Shown here piece by piece: positions 1-8,634 of a stretch of DNA of 64,000 nt. The position numbers and the translations under genes were made by a program. Under the pieces are notes generated by a model that was given only the letters and a program-made list of their open reading frames with translations, made no database searches and was not told the origin of the DNA. The stretch's first letter is position 1, and the number at the start of each line of letters is the position of its first letter. This DNA comes from Glycomyces arizonensis DSM 44726 (GTDB taxonomy: Bacteria > Actinomycetota > Actinomycetes > Mycobacteriales > Micromonosporaceae): the NCBI RefSeq assembly GCF_000482705.1, contig NZ_KI519474.1:62001-126000 (forward strand), in the 5' to 3' direction.

Positions 1-402
1 CCGCAGAATCTCATGTCCCAACCCCCCGCCACACTGCTCCCCGAGGACGCCGAGGCCAGGAAGTACCTCGACGGGCATTCGCCGGAGGACACGGTCCGGC
101 ATTTCCCGTGGTTCTGCGCGGCCTGGGCGCGGCTGGCCAAGAACGCCATGGAGGCCGAGGACGACGTGACGGCGTACGCGTTCGCCCGTACCGGCTACCA
201 CCGGGGCCTCGACCAGCTGCGGCGCAGCGGCTGGAAGGGCCACGGTCCGATTCCCTGGGAGCACAAGCCGAACCGCGGGTTCCTCAAGTCGCTCTACCAG
301 CTCTCGCGCGCCGCCGCCTCGATCGGCGAGGCCGACGAGGCCGCCCGCTGCGCCCAGTTCCTGCGCGACTCGGACCCGGCCGCCGCCGACGCCCTGACGT
401 AA
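1..402 (+). CDS. DUF3151 family protein, 5' end outside window
   Basis: Small cytoplasmic protein of unknown function, conserved in actinobacteria. The core reads YHRGLDQLRRSGWKGHGPIPW, which is the family hallmark, followed by a helical C-terminal part with QFLRDSDP. An ATG lies at base 13. However, the in-frame codons before it (P-Q-N-L) continue the family's usual N-terminus, where relatives have a short ENLL-type segment before the PPAT..LP stretch. I therefore read the gene as entering from outside the window, with ATG 13 an internal Met. A strong hairpin lies downstream. Family assignment is by memory of the motif; function is unknown. Confidence 0.85.
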   Translation, partial: PQNLMSQPPATLLPEDAEARKYLDGHSPEDTVRHFPWFCAAWARLAKNAMEAEDDVTAYAFARTGYHRGLDQLRRSGWKGHGPIPWEHKPNRGFLKSLYQLSRAAASIGEADEAARCAQFLRDSDPAAADALT

Positions 403-488
403 GGCTCGCCTTCGGCGCAGTCCGGCCCGGTCTCCCGCCCGCTCCGCGGGGCGGCCGCACTGCCGGGCTCGCGGATATGCAGCGATAC

Positions 489-526
489 GGCTGGGACCCG
501 GACGGCATGCCGTCCGGGCCCCAGCC
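489..526. terminator. hairpin between convergent genes
   Basis: A 38-base inverted repeat with 18 pairs per arm, one A-C mismatch and a GCATGC centre lies between the DUF3151 gene and the Rieske gene, which converge. There is no T-run on either strand. A bidirectional, GC-rich actinobacterial terminator is the likely role. Confidence 0.7.
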
Positions 527-606
527 GTCCCCTGTCAACCGCCGCGCTTGCGCGGCCGCGTCCAGCTTGTGTACGGCGCCGTCGGAACGCGGGGCGGAGC
601 CGGCCC

Positions 607-1083
607 TCAGGCGAGGGTGATGCTCCCGTTCTCGACGCTGATCGCCACTTCGGTCAGGCCGGTCTCGGCCGGGCCCTTGAGCAGTTCGCCTTCCATGCCG
701 AACTCGGAGTGGTGGTTCGGGCAGATGATGACGCCCTCGTCGTTCGGGGCGTCCACGATGGTGCCCATGTGCGGGCAGACGGCCGAGAACGCGAGGAACT
801 CGTCGGCGCTCGGCTGCACGATCACGGTCTCGCCGGCGACGATGCCGCCGCCGACCGGCACGTCGGCGGTCTGGGCCAGCGCCTCGGCGCCGCCCTCTCC
901 GCCGCCGTCACTGCCGCTGCCGCCGGTCTCGCCGCCGCTCCCGCTCGAGTCGCCGACGGGTTCGGCGGTGCCGCAGGCGCTCAGGGCTCCCGCGGCGCCG
1001 ATGCCGGCCAGGCCGCACATGAGTCCGCGCCGCGAAGCGAGGATGCGCCGTGCCACCGCGCGGCCCGTGTCGATGTCGGTCAT
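607..1083 (-). CDS. Rieske [2Fe-2S] lipoprotein
   Basis: Exported Rieske-fold electron carrier of 158 aa. The N-terminus holds a twin-arginine-like SRRGLM at residues 17-22, a hydrophobic stretch and the lipobox L-S-A-C37, so a Tat-exported lipoprotein is likely. A Gly/Ser/Glu-rich linker (about 45-68) leads to the Rieske domain, with cluster ligands C103-x-H105 and C121-x-x-H124. The two extra cysteines that form a disulfide in cytochrome bc1 Rieske proteins are absent, so this belongs to the ferredoxin-like or QcrA-unrelated class. RBS GAGGAG lies before the ATG. No partner redox enzyme is adjacent. Confidence 0.88.
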   Translation of the reverse strand: MTDIDTGRAVARRILASRRGLMCGLAGIGAAGALSACGTAEPVGDSSGSGGETGGSGSDGGGEGGAEALAQTADVPVGGGIVAGETVIVQPSADEFLAFSAVCPHMGTIVDAPNDEGVIICPNHHSEFGMEGELLKGPAETGLTEVAISVENGSITLA

Positions 1084-1222
1084 TGCTGCTCCTCAGTGCC
1101 GCCGCGCAATATCGCGGCTTATATGCCTATAGGTGGGTTTGGAGGGGGACCATCCCATTGAGGCGGCCATGCGGCAACAGTACGTCCGCGACATCGAGCT
1201 TGTCACACACATACTTCAGATT

Positions 1223-2374
1223 TCAAGTATTTTGTTGAAGTTTTAATAAAACTCCCAGGGATCGCGCAATGACCATGCGCTGCACCTCGTTCGTGCCCTC
1301 GCCGATCTCCAGGATCTTGCAGTCGCGCCAGGCCCGGGCCACCGCCGTCTCGTTCATGAACCCGTAGCCGCCGAAGATCTGCGTGGCCTCCCGGGCGTTC
1401 TCCACGGCCGCCTGGCTGGCGTACAGCTTCGCGATCGCCGCGTCGGTGCCGAACGCCTCGCCGCCGTCGGCCCGCTCGGCCGCGTCCAGATAGGCCAGAC
1501 GCGCGGTGTGCGCCCGCAACCGCATGTCGGCGAGCATGAACGCGATCGCCTGGTTGTCCGCGATCGGCCTGCCGAACGCCTCGCGCTCCTTGGCGTGGGC
1601 GAGCGCCTCGTCCAGGCACCCCTGCGCCATCCCGGTGGCGAGCGCGGCGATGGCGACCCGCCCGGAGTCGAGCAGTTCGAGGAACTGCGTGAAGCCACGG
1701 CCCCGCTCGCCGACGAGGTTCTCGGCCGGGACGCGGCAGCCGTCGAAGTAGAGCGGCCGCGTGTCCGAGGCCCGCCAGCCCACTTTGGAGTACTCGGGGC
1801 CGATCTCCAGGCCCGGCGTGCCCGGCTCCACCGCGATGCACGAGACCTCATCGGGGCCAGTGGAGGCGGTGGCGATGACGAGGTCGGTCATCGATGTCCC
1901 GGCGTTGGTGATGAAGCACTTCGCGCCGTCGATCACCCACTCGCCGTCCTCCAGGCGGGCGCGCGTGTCGGTGTGGCCCGCGTCGGTGCCGCCGCCCGGT
2001 TCGGTGAGCGCGAACGCGCACAGCCCCTCACCGGCGGCCAGGCTCGGCAGCCAGCGGCGGCGCTGCTCGTCGGTGCCGAACTTCGCGATCGCCTCGGCGC
2101 CGAGCGTCACCGACGCCTCGACGGTGACGGCCACCGAGGAGTCGACGCGGGCGATCTCCTCGATGGCGAGGCAGAACATGAGCAGCCCCGCCTCGGCCCC
2201 GCCGTGCTCCTCGGGCAGCGTGACGCCGAAGACCCCGAGCTTGCCCAGCTCGCGGACCAGATCGGCGGGGAAGACGCCCCGCTCGTAGTAATCGCCGATC
2301 ACGGGACGGATCTCCGTCTCGGCGAACTCCCTCACCGCGGCGGCGAACTCCGCCTGCTCCGGGCTCAGTCTCAT
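1223..2374 (-). CDS. acyl-CoA dehydrogenase
   Basis: FAD-dependent acyl-CoA dehydrogenase, 383 aa, the normal family length. Seen: the N-terminal helical domain beginning MRLSPEQAEFAAAVREFA, the middle beta domain with ALTEPGGGTDAG and WVIDGAKCFITNAG, and the C-terminal domain with QIFGGYGF and EIGEGTNEVQRMVIA, which carries the FAD/CoA-binding and catalytic-base region. The start is fixed by AGGAGG just upstream and lies 8 bases after the accD stop, so both genes form one operon. The last residues (about LLKLQQNT) come from unusually AT-rich DNA and replace the usual short family ending. A role in branched-chain or short acyl-CoA degradation is inferred from the accD partner. Confidence 0.9.
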   Translation of the reverse strand: MRLSPEQAEFAAAVREFAETEIRPVIGDYYERGVFPADLVRELGKLGVFGVTLPEEHGGAEAGLLMFCLAIEEIARVDSSVAVTVEASVTLGAEAIAKFGTDEQRRRWLPSLAAGEGLCAFALTEPGGGTDAGHTDTRARLEDGEWVIDGAKCFITNAGTSMTDLVIATASTGPDEVSCIAVEPGTPGLEIGPEYSKVGWRASDTRPLYFDGCRVPAENLVGERGRGFTQFLELLDSGRVAIAALATGMAQGCLDEALAHAKEREAFGRPIADNQAIAFMLADMRLRAHTARLAYLDAAERADGGEAFGTDAAIAKLYASQAAVENAREATQIFGGYGFMNETAVARAWRDCKILEIGEGTNEVQRMVIARSLGVLLKLQQNT

Positions 2375-2382
2375 GGCTCCTC

Positions 2383-3918
2383 CTACACCGGTGTTATCGG
2401 ATGTCTGCGGTCCCCGAACCGACGGTCCTTGTGGGACAGTCGGCGGTAGCGTGCGATCAGGTCCCCGCGCAGCTGCGCGGGCTCGACGATGTCGTCGACG
2501 ACCAGTTCCCCCGCGAGGCGGCGCAGATCGATGTCGGCCTCGTACTCCTCGCGCCTGTCGGCGATGAACCGCTCGCGCTCGGCCGCGTCCTCGATCTTCG
2601 CGATCTTGTTCGCGTACACGGCGTTCACGGCCGCCTCGGCGCCCATGACGGCGATCTTCGCGGTCGGCAGTGCGATCACCGCGTCCGAGCCGAACGCGGG
2701 CCCGGACATCGCGTACAGCCCGGCCCCGTAGGCCTTGCGCACCACGACGCACACCTTCGGCACCGTCGCCTCGGCGACGGCGGCGATCATCTTGGCGCCG
2801 TGGCGGATGATGCCGCCCTTCTCGAACTCGCTGCCCACCATGAACCCCGGCACGTCGGCCAGGAACAGCAGCGGCACGTTGAACGCGTCGCAGGTGCTGA
2901 CGAAGCGGGCGGCCTTGTCGGCCGAGTCGGTGAACAGCACCCCGCCCTTCACCGCCGAGTTCGAGGCCACGACGCCGACGGGCCTGCCGTCGAGCCGCGC
3001 GAAGGCGCAGACGAGCTCCCCGGCCCACCTGGCCTGGACCTCCAGGACCGAGTCGCGGTCGACCAGTCCCGCGATGAAGTCGTGCATGTCGAACGGCGTC
3101 GACTCCCCGGGCGGGACCACCGCTTCCAGGTCGGTCTCGACCGGCGGGCGGGCCGCGCGCGCCGGCGGCGGCTGCGTCCAGTTCGAGGGCAGGTACGACA
3201 GCCAGCGGCGCACCGTCGCGATCGCCTCGTCCTCGTTGCGGCACAGGAAGTGCCCCACGCCGGACTGCTCGCAGTGGACGCGCGCCCCGCCCATCGCCTC
3301 CAATGTGGTCTGCTCGCCGGTGACCATCTCGACCATGCGCGGGCTCCCCAGGTACATCGAGGCGTTGCCGTCCACCATGGCCACGACGTCGCAGAACGCC
3401 GGGATGTAGGCCCCGCCGGCGGCCGAGGGCCCGAACAGGGCGCACGCCTGCGGGATCTGCCCCGAGGCTCTCACCTGCTCGTGGAAGATCCGGCCCGCGC
3501 CCCTGCGCCCGGGGAACAGCTGCACCTGGTCGGTGATGCGCGCCCCGGCCGAGTCGACCAGGTACACGAGCGGATGCTGCTCGACCTGGGCGGCCTCGAT
3601 GGTGCGGATGATCTTCTCGACCGTCCTGGCGCCCCACGACCCGGCCTTGACCGTCGAGTCGTTGGCGATCACGCGCACCGGGCGCCCCTGCACCGTCGCC
3701 GACCCGCACACCACGCCGTCGGCCGGCAGCGTCGGGTCCGGGTTGGCCCACAGGGCGTCCTCGGTGAACGAGTCGACGTCGGTCAGGCGCCGGATGCGCT
3801 CGCGGGCGTGGTACTTGCCCGCCGCGGCGGCGGCCCGGTGGTACTTCTCGGCGCCTCCGCGCAGGATGCCCTCGCGTTCGGCGGTGTAGTCCACGATGCG
3901 CGCCCCTTTCACAGCCAC
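2383..3918 (-). CDS. acyl-CoA carboxylase carboxyltransferase (beta) subunit
   Basis: Carboxyltransferase subunit of a biotin-dependent acyl-CoA carboxylase (propionyl-, methylcrotonyl- or geranyl-type), 511 aa. It transfers CO2 from biotin to an acyl-CoA. Seen: a crotonase-like fold in tandem, with VIANDSTVKAGSWG, LVDSAGARI, FGPSAAGGAYIPAF, LGSPRMVEMVTGE and, in the second half, LADVPGFMVGSEFEKGGIIRHGAKM. No biotin carboxylase alpha subunit is in the window. The start is uncertain. GTG 3918 and GTG 3912 lack an SD, while GTG 3894 (M-D-Y-T-A-E-R) has AAAGGGG nine bases upstream. First gene of a two-gene operon; a palindromic operator lies just upstream. Confidence 0.9.
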   Translation of the reverse strand: MAVKGARIVDYTAEREGILRGGAEKYHRAAAAAGKYHARERIRRLTDVDSFTEDALWANPDPTLPADGVVCGSATVQGRPVRVIANDSTVKAGSWGARTVEKIIRTIEAAQVEQHPLVYLVDSAGARITDQVQLFPGRRGAGRIFHEQVRASGQIPQACALFGPSAAGGAYIPAFCDVVAMVDGNASMYLGSPRMVEMVTGEQTTLEAMGGARVHCEQSGVGHFLCRNEDEAIATVRRWLSYLPSNWTQPPPARAARPPVETDLEAVVPPGESTPFDMHDFIAGLVDRDSVLEVQARWAGELVCAFARLDGRPVGVVASNSAVKGGVLFTDSADKAARFVSTCDAFNVPLLFLADVPGFMVGSEFEKGGIIRHGAKMIAAVAEATVPKVCVVVRKAYGAGLYAMSGPAFGSDAVIALPTAKIAVMGAEAAVNAVYANKIAKIEDAAERERFIADRREEYEADIDLRRLAGELVVDDIVEPAQLRGDLIARYRRLSHKDRRFGDRRHPITPV

Positions 3919-3922
3919 GGAA

Positions 3923-3938
3923 CTTAACGATCGTTAAG
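3923..3938. promoter_or_regulatory. TetR-type operator upstream of accD
   Basis: Perfect 16-base palindrome CTTAACGATCGTTAAG between the accD start and the divergent acyltransferase gene. Its TTAACG-N2-CGTTAA form is typical of TetR-family operators that control acyl-CoA catabolic operons. The regulator itself is not in the window, and the operator assignment is inferred. Confidence 0.6.
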
Positions 3939-4122
3939 GTTATCTCATTGTGTCCCGGGAATGAACCGCTGTCAACGCCTTCCCGTCACCGCTTGTGCAC
4001 GACCCGCTCCAGCGCTTAGGCTCGAAAGGCGATCCCCTCCTCGGCGACGCCGGCGAGTCCCGCACCCCGGGACGGCCGAACCCGTGGCGCCCCGTACCGG
4101 GGCGGCCCCGACCCGGAGACCC

Positions 4123-6258
4123 ATGAGCACCGAGACCAGCGAGACCGCAGCGTCCCCCGAACGGCGGCCCACCGGCCGCACCGCGTCCGAGCACCGGTTC
4201 CTGCCCGAGATCGAAGGCCTGCGCGGGGCCGCCATCGTCGTCATCGCCGTCTACCACATCTGGTTCAACCGCGTCTCCGGCGGCGTCGACGTCTTCTTGC
4301 TCCTGTCGGGCTTCTTCATCACCGGCAGCCTGGTGCGCGCCGTCGAATCGGGCACCCACGGCGACGCCCGCGGAGCCGTGAATTGGTATGGCATCGACCC
4401 GGCCCGCTACGCGGCCCGGATCGTGCGCCGCATCTTCCCGCCCGCGCTCATCGTCGCCGCCGCCACCCTCGTCATGGCCGTGGTCTGGCTGCCGCGGGCC
4501 GGCTGGAACCAGCAGGTCGGCGACGTCCTCGCCTCCGCGTTCTACATCGGCAACTGGCGCCTCGCCGAGAACGCCGTCGACTACCTCTCGTCCAACAACG
4601 GCGCCAGCATCATCCAGCACTACTGGTCGCTGGGCGTCCAGGCCCAGTTCTACCTCCTGTGGCCGATCCTCATCGCCGCCTGCGCCTGGATCGCCGTCCG
4701 CACCGGGCGCAGATTGCGAGGCATCCTCGCGATCGCCCTCACGGCCGTGTTCGCCGCCTCCTTCGCGTTCGCGCTGTGGGAGGTCGCGAACAACCAGGCG
4801 TACGCCTACTTCGACACCCGGGCGCGATTGTGGCAATTCGCCATCGGCGGCCTCCTGGTCCTCGCGCTCCCGCACCTCAAGCTCGGGCGCCGCACCGCGG
4901 GCGCCCTGAGCTGGGTCGCCGTCGTCGCGCTCGCCGCCTGCGGCATGGTCCTGGACTCGACCCAGTTCCCCGGGCTCGCCGCGCTGTGGCCGGTCCTCGC
5001 CGCGGCCGCCGTCATCGCCGTCGCCACCGCCCAGCCCGGCGCCGGGGCCGGGCGCCTGCTCCAGACCCGCCCGCTCCAGTCGCTCGGCCGCCTGTCCTAC
5101 GCCCTCTACCTGTGGCATTGGCCGGTCCTCATCTGCTACCTCGCCACCACCGGCCGGGACCTCGCCACCCTCGCGGGGGGCCTCGGCGTCATCGCCGTCT
5201 CCTTCGTGCTCGCCGCCGCCACCCACTGGGCGCTCGAGGTGCGCCTGAAGGCCAGCGGCCTCGGCCAGCGCACCATTCCCGGGGCTGCCGCGCTCGGCGC
5301 CGCGAGCCTCGCGCTCGCCCTGGCCGCGTGCGGCTCGCTCGCCGGGTACATCGCCTACGAACGCGACCGCCTCGACCCGGGGAGCGCCGACGCCGACACC
5401 TACCCCGGGGCCGCCGCGCTCGCCGAGGGCCTCGACGTCGACCAGGCCGACTTCATCCCCTCCACGCTCGACGCCGCCGACGACCGCGACCCGGCGCTGT
5501 CGGGCGAGTGCAACCAGACCATGGAGGGCTACGAGCTGGTCCGCTGCGACTTCATCGGAGACACCTTCGTGCAAGGCGACGAGCGGCTGCCCGGTCCGGC
5601 GGACGAGTCCGGGGCCGAGCGGACGGTCGTCATGTACGGCGGCTCGAAGATCTGGCACTGGCTCCCGGCCATGCAGGCCGCCGCCGAGCGCAACGACTGG
5701 CACGTGATCACGTTCATCAAGAACGCGTGCATCATCGCCACCGAGCAGCCGAACATGGACGAGGAGCGCTACCGCTCCTGCGCGGCCTGGAACGACGCCG
5801 CCGTCGAGGCGATCGTCGCGATCGCGCCCGACATCGTGTTCACCTACGGCTCGCGCGTCGGCTACGACGCGGTCGAATCGTTCCCCGCCTACAACGAGCG
5901 CTACGAGCAGCTGCTCGTCAGCGGCGCCGAGGTGGTCGCCGTCCGCGACACGCCGAGCCCGCGGTTCGACATGCCCACGTGCGTCGACCTCGAAGGCGCC
6001 GACGCCGAGGAGTGCACCGTCGACCGCGGCGCCTACTATCCCGACGAGGACGCCTTCGACGACCTCGCCGTCCCCGAGAGCGTGCACAAGATCGACTTCA
6101 CGGACTACCTCTGCTCGGCCGCCGAATGCCCGCCGGTGGTCGGCAACATCCTGGTCTACCGCGACGACGCCCACATGACGAACACGTATGCGGCCACGCT
6201 CGCCCCCTACCTGGAAGCTGAGATGCTCGCCGCCCTCGGCCACGCAATGGAGTTATAA
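4123..6258 (+). CDS. membrane acyltransferase-3 with C-terminal SGNH-like domain
   Basis: 711-aa integral membrane O-acyltransferase of the OafA/OafB type, which acylates cell-surface glycans. The acyltransferase-3 domain (about 25-390) shows EIEGLRGAAIVVIAVYHIW and GGVDVFLLLSGFFITGS plus about ten membrane segments. The extracytoplasmic SGNH-type domain follows (about 420-700). Its usual G-D-S-H block I is here G506-G-S508-K, so Ser is kept but Asp and His are not. The C-terminal D-x-x-H-M-T block is present. The start ATG 4123 is chosen for GGAGA three bases upstream; an in-frame ATG at 3961 would add a low-complexity Arg/Pro stretch. Confidence 0.85.
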   Translation: MSTETSETAASPERRPTGRTASEHRFLPEIEGLRGAAIVVIAVYHIWFNRVSGGVDVFLLLSGFFITGSLVRAVESGTHGDARGAVNWYGIDPARYAARIVRRIFPPALIVAAATLVMAVVWLPRAGWNQQVGDVLASAFYIGNWRLAENAVDYLSSNNGASIIQHYWSLGVQAQFYLLWPILIAACAWIAVRTGRRLRGILAIALTAVFAASFAFALWEVANNQAYAYFDTRARLWQFAIGGLLVLALPHLKLGRRTAGALSWVAVVALAACGMVLDSTQFPGLAALWPVLAAAAVIAVATAQPGAGAGRLLQTRPLQSLGRLSYALYLWHWPVLICYLATTGRDLATLAGGLGVIAVSFVLAAATHWALEVRLKASGLGQRTIPGAAALGAASLALALAACGSLAGYIAYERDRLDPGSADADTYPGAAALAEGLDVDQADFIPSTLDAADDRDPALSGECNQTMEGYELVRCDFIGDTFVQGDERLPGPADESGAERTVVMYGGSKIWHWLPAMQAAAERNDWHVITFIKNACIIATEQPNMDEERYRSCAAWNDAAVEAIVAIAPDIVFTYGSRVGYDAVESFPAYNERYEQLLVSGAEVVAVRDTPSPRFDMPTCVDLEGADAEECTVDRGAYYPDEDAFDDLAVPESVHKIDFTDYLCSAAECPPVVGNILVYRDDAHMTNTYAATLAPYLEAEMLAALGHAMEL

Positions 6259-6338
6259 CCTATAACCTAATCATATAGCCTATAACCTCAAAAAATACTA
6301 TAGGCTATAATCACCGTGTGGCTATAGCCTATAACACC
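6254..6338. repeat. four copies of a TATAGCCTATAAC-like motif
   Basis: AT-rich island in GC-rich DNA between the convergent acyltransferase and deoD genes. It has TATAACCTATAACC (from 6255), TATAGCCTATAACC (from 6274), an inverted copy ACTATAGGCTATAA (6297-6310) and GGCTATAGCCTATAAC (6320-6335), which includes the 10-base palindrome GGCTATAGCC. The first copy overlaps the acyltransferase stop codon. It looks like a multi-site operator for a DNA-binding protein. A GTG inside the last copy opens only a meaningless antisense frame across deoD. Confidence 0.6.
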
Positions 6339-6407
6339 ATCAAGGTAAGTGCAGTGCCGCGAAGTCGGCAACACGCCGACACCCATCCGTCAGACCGCCG
6401 CGGCGCC

Positions 6408-7115
6408 TCAGGCCACCACGGCATCGAGGGCGATCTCGACCATCTCCGAGAACGACTCCTGGCGCTCGGCGGCCGGGAGTTCGGTGCCCTTGAGGATGTG
6501 GTCGGAGATCGTGCACACCGCCAGCGCCCGGGCCTTGAACTTCGCGGCGAGCGTGTAGATCGCCGCGGCCTCCATCTCGATCGCCAGGATCCCGTAGTCG
6601 GTCAGCAGTTCCTCGACGTCGGGCGCGTCGGTATAGAACGTGTCCGAGCTGTACAGCTGCCCCACGTGCAGGTTGACGCCCCTCGCCTCGGCGGCGTCGA
6701 CGGCGGCGCGCAGCAGCCCGAAGTCGGCCACCGGCGCGTAGTCGACCACGCCCTTGAAGCGGATGCGGTTCATGCTCGAGTTCGTCGACGCCCCGATCGC
6801 GGCCACCACGTCGCGCAGCTCGATGTCATCGTGGACGGCCCCCGCCGAACCCACCCGCACCAGCGTCTTGACACCGTAGACGTCGAGCAGCTCGTGCGTG
6901 TAGATCGACGCCGAAGGCTGCCCCATGCCGGTGCCCTGGACCGAGACACGATGGCCCTTGTAGGTGCCGGTGAAGCCGAACATGTTCCTGACCTCGCTGT
7001 AGCAGACCGCGTCGGTCAGGAAGTTCTCGGCGATCCACTTCGCACGCAGCGGGTCGCCGGGCAGCAGGACGCTCTCGGCGATGTCGCCGGGCGATGCGGA
7101 GATGTGCGCTGTCAT
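6408..7115 (-). CDS. deoD: purine-nucleoside phosphorylase, DeoD type
   Basis: Hexameric PNP of 235 aa (E. coli DeoD is 239). It cleaves purine (deoxy)ribonucleosides with phosphate in salvage. Seen: [30 protein letters not shown] at the N-terminus (phosphate site GDP and R), [34 protein letters not shown] (ribose-binding Glu) and CTISDHI with the catalytic Asp. An upstream in-frame ATG at 7142 gives nine non-conserved residues, so ATG 7115 is preferred. It stands alone, convergent to the acyltransferase. Confidence 0.92.
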   Translation of the reverse strand: MTAHISASPGDIAESVLLPGDPLRAKWIAENFLTDAVCYSEVRNMFGFTGTYKGHRVSVQGTGMGQPSASIYTHELLDVYGVKTLVRVGSAGAVHDDIELRDVVAAIGASTNSSMNRIRFKGVVDYAPVADFGLLRAAVDAAEARGVNLHVGQLYSSDTFYTDAPDVEELLTDYGILAIEMEAAAIYTLAAKFKARALAVCTISDHILKGTELPAAERQESFSEMVEIALDAVVA

Positions 7116-7210
7116 GGCGCCAGCATGCCACAAACATCCCATGAATTCGCGGACAGTGCCTGTGAGCCAGATCCCCGATACCCGCTTGCCGCCCCGGTAC
7201 GACGATCCGG

Positions 7211-7216
7211 TAGCCT
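7211..7216 (+). promoter_or_regulatory. -10 hexamer of tRNA-Ser
   Basis: TAGCCT (TANNNT class) ends seven bases before the first base of the mature tRNA, so transcription would start at or next to the tRNA 5' end. Confidence 0.5.
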
Positions 7217-7223
7217 TTTCCGC

Positions 7224-7313
7224 GGTGGCGTGTCCGAGCGGCCGAAGGAGCTCGCCTCGAAAGCGAGTAAACGTTCACGCGTTTCGTGGGTTCAAATCCC
7301 ACCGCCACCGCCA
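7224..7313 (+). tRNA. tRNA-Ser (anticodon CGA)
   Basis: Complete class II tRNA of 90 bases. Acceptor GGTGGCG (7224-7230) pairs with CGCCACC (7303-7309), with discriminator G and an encoded CCA (7311-7313). The anticodon stem CTCGC/GCGAG encloses loop CTCGAAA with CGA at 7258-7260. The long variable arm and the T arm GTGGG-TTCAAAT-CCCAC are both clear. It decodes UCG. Confidence 0.97.
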
Positions 7314-7318
7314 TTTGG

Positions 7319-7367
7319 CCCCAGGTCAGCACCGGCATTCAGCCGCTGATCTGGGGTTGCTCTTTTT
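7319..7367 (+). terminator. intrinsic terminator after tRNA-Ser
   Basis: Stem CCCCAGGTCAGC (7319-7330) pairs with GCTGATCTGGGG (7345-7356) with one mismatch, followed by TTGCTCTTTTT. A classical hairpin with T-run directly after the tRNA. Confidence 0.8.
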
Positions 7368-7533
7368 CGGCATCGCCTGCCGTCGCACCGGACCGCATGC
7401 CCTCGCACCTCGATTCCCCCACCCCACCGATCCGAGAGGTCCACGCGCCTCCCGCCTCACGCGAGGCGTTCGGCCCCCCGCCCCGAGCCCTGATGTCCCC
7501 CGGCCGCCCGGAGCGCCGCTGGCGCCGCCCGTC

Positions 7534-7539
7534 TAGGCT
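7534..7539 (+). promoter_or_regulatory. -10 hexamer of the EEP-family gene
   Basis: TAGGCT inside CGTCTAGGCTGTC. The same 13-base string occurs upstream of the lipoprotein gene at 19976, which supports a real housekeeping-type promoter element. The start codon follows 17 bases later. Confidence 0.5.
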
Positions 7540-7556
7540 GTCCAAGTCGAGCGGCA

Positions 7557-8510
7557 ATGAAAGGCGGGCGAGGAGTGGGCCGGTCCTCAACGGGCGCGAG
7601 AGTCTTCAGCGCCATACTCATGGCGGCCTCCCTGGCACTGGCGGCCATGCTGCTCGCTCACCGGTTCATCCCCAACCGCTGGTACAACCTCGGTAGCCTC
7701 ATCGAGACGTTCCTGCCGTGGTTCGGCCTGCTCATCCCGCCGCTGATCATCCTCGCCGCCATCCGCCGCCGCCCCCTGGCCATCCTCATCGCGCTCCTGC
7801 CCGGCCTCGTCTGGCTCAAGCTCTACGCCGGCCTCCTCCCCGACAAGGACGACGGCCCCGGCGACTTCCGCGTCATCACCCACAACATCAACGCCACGAA
7901 CACCGACACCGAGGCCACCGCCGACCGCCTCCTCGACGCCGACCCCGACATCCTCGCCCTCGTCGAGGTCACCGAGCACCAGCGCGAGGAATACGACCGA
8001 ATCCTCAGCGAGCACTACGCCTACTCGGCCTTCTACGGCACCATCGCCCTCTGGTCCGACCAGCCCATCGCCGCATCGAACGAGATCAACCTCGAACTGG
8101 GCTGGACCCGCGCCTTCCGCGCCGAGATCGACATCGACGGACAGCCCGTCGCCTTCTACATCGCGCACCTCCTGTCGGTCCGCGTCAACACCGAGGGCTT
8201 CACCGCGGACCAGCGCAACCGCACCGCCCAACTCCTCGGCAGGGCCATCGCCGCCGAGCAGCTCGACCGCGTCGTCCTCCTCGGCGACCTCAACGGCACC
8301 GCCCAGGACCGCGCCCTCGCGCCCATCACCTACCAGCTCGAATCCGCGCACGCCACCGCCGGCAAGGGCTTCGGCTTCACCTGGCCCGCCCAGCACCCGC
8401 TCGCCCGCATCGACCAGGTCCTCTACCGCGGCCTGGAGGCCACCGGCGCCGACGTCCTCGAAGCCACCGCCTCCGACCACCTGCCGGTCCAGGCCGACTT
8501 CGGCTTCTGA
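7557..8510 (+). CDS. endonuclease/exonuclease/phosphatase (EEP) family membrane protein
   Basis: 317 aa. Three N-terminal membrane segments (about 15-40, 48-68, 72-95) anchor an EEP domain (about 103-317) that would face outside. Seen: THNINATNT with the metal-site Asn, DILALVEVTE with the metal-ligand Glu, LLGDLNGTAQD with the Asp-x-Asn pair, and ATASDHLPVQADF with the catalytic Asp-His. The family hydrolyses phosphodiesters, and the substrate is unknown. ATG 7557 is used; GTG 7575 is an alternative but sits directly on GAGGA. It converges with the PBP gene across a terminator. Confidence 0.87.
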   Translation: MKGGRGVGRSSTGARVFSAILMAASLALAAMLLAHRFIPNRWYNLGSLIETFLPWFGLLIPPLIILAAIRRRPLAILIALLPGLVWLKLYAGLLPDKDDGPGDFRVITHNINATNTDTEATADRLLDADPDILALVEVTEHQREEYDRILSEHYAYSAFYGTIALWSDQPIAASNEINLELGWTRAFRAEIDIDGQPVAFYIAHLLSVRVNTEGFTADQRNRTAQLLGRAIAAEQLDRVVLLGDLNGTAQDRALAPITYQLESAHATAGKGFGFTWPAQHPLARIDQVLYRGLEATGADVLEATASDHLPVQADFGF

Positions 8511-8634
8511 CCCGTGCAGCTGACCTCGTGCAACCATCGGCGTCCGCCGACGCGTCTTGAAGACGTGAGGGACGCGGGCACTCGATCCCACCCGCGGTGG
8601 CCGCGCCGCTCGCTTGACCTCGTTTCCTCCCCAA

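Noticed and set aside
3940..6243. 767-aa open frame antisense to the acyltransferase gene
   Set aside because: Its translation is Gly/Glu/Arg/Val-rich with no family resemblance. It mirrors the third-position GC of the true gene.
6318..7349. 343-aa frame starting inside the TATAGCC repeats
   Set aside because: Runs antisense through deoD and into tRNA-Ser; no protein similarity.
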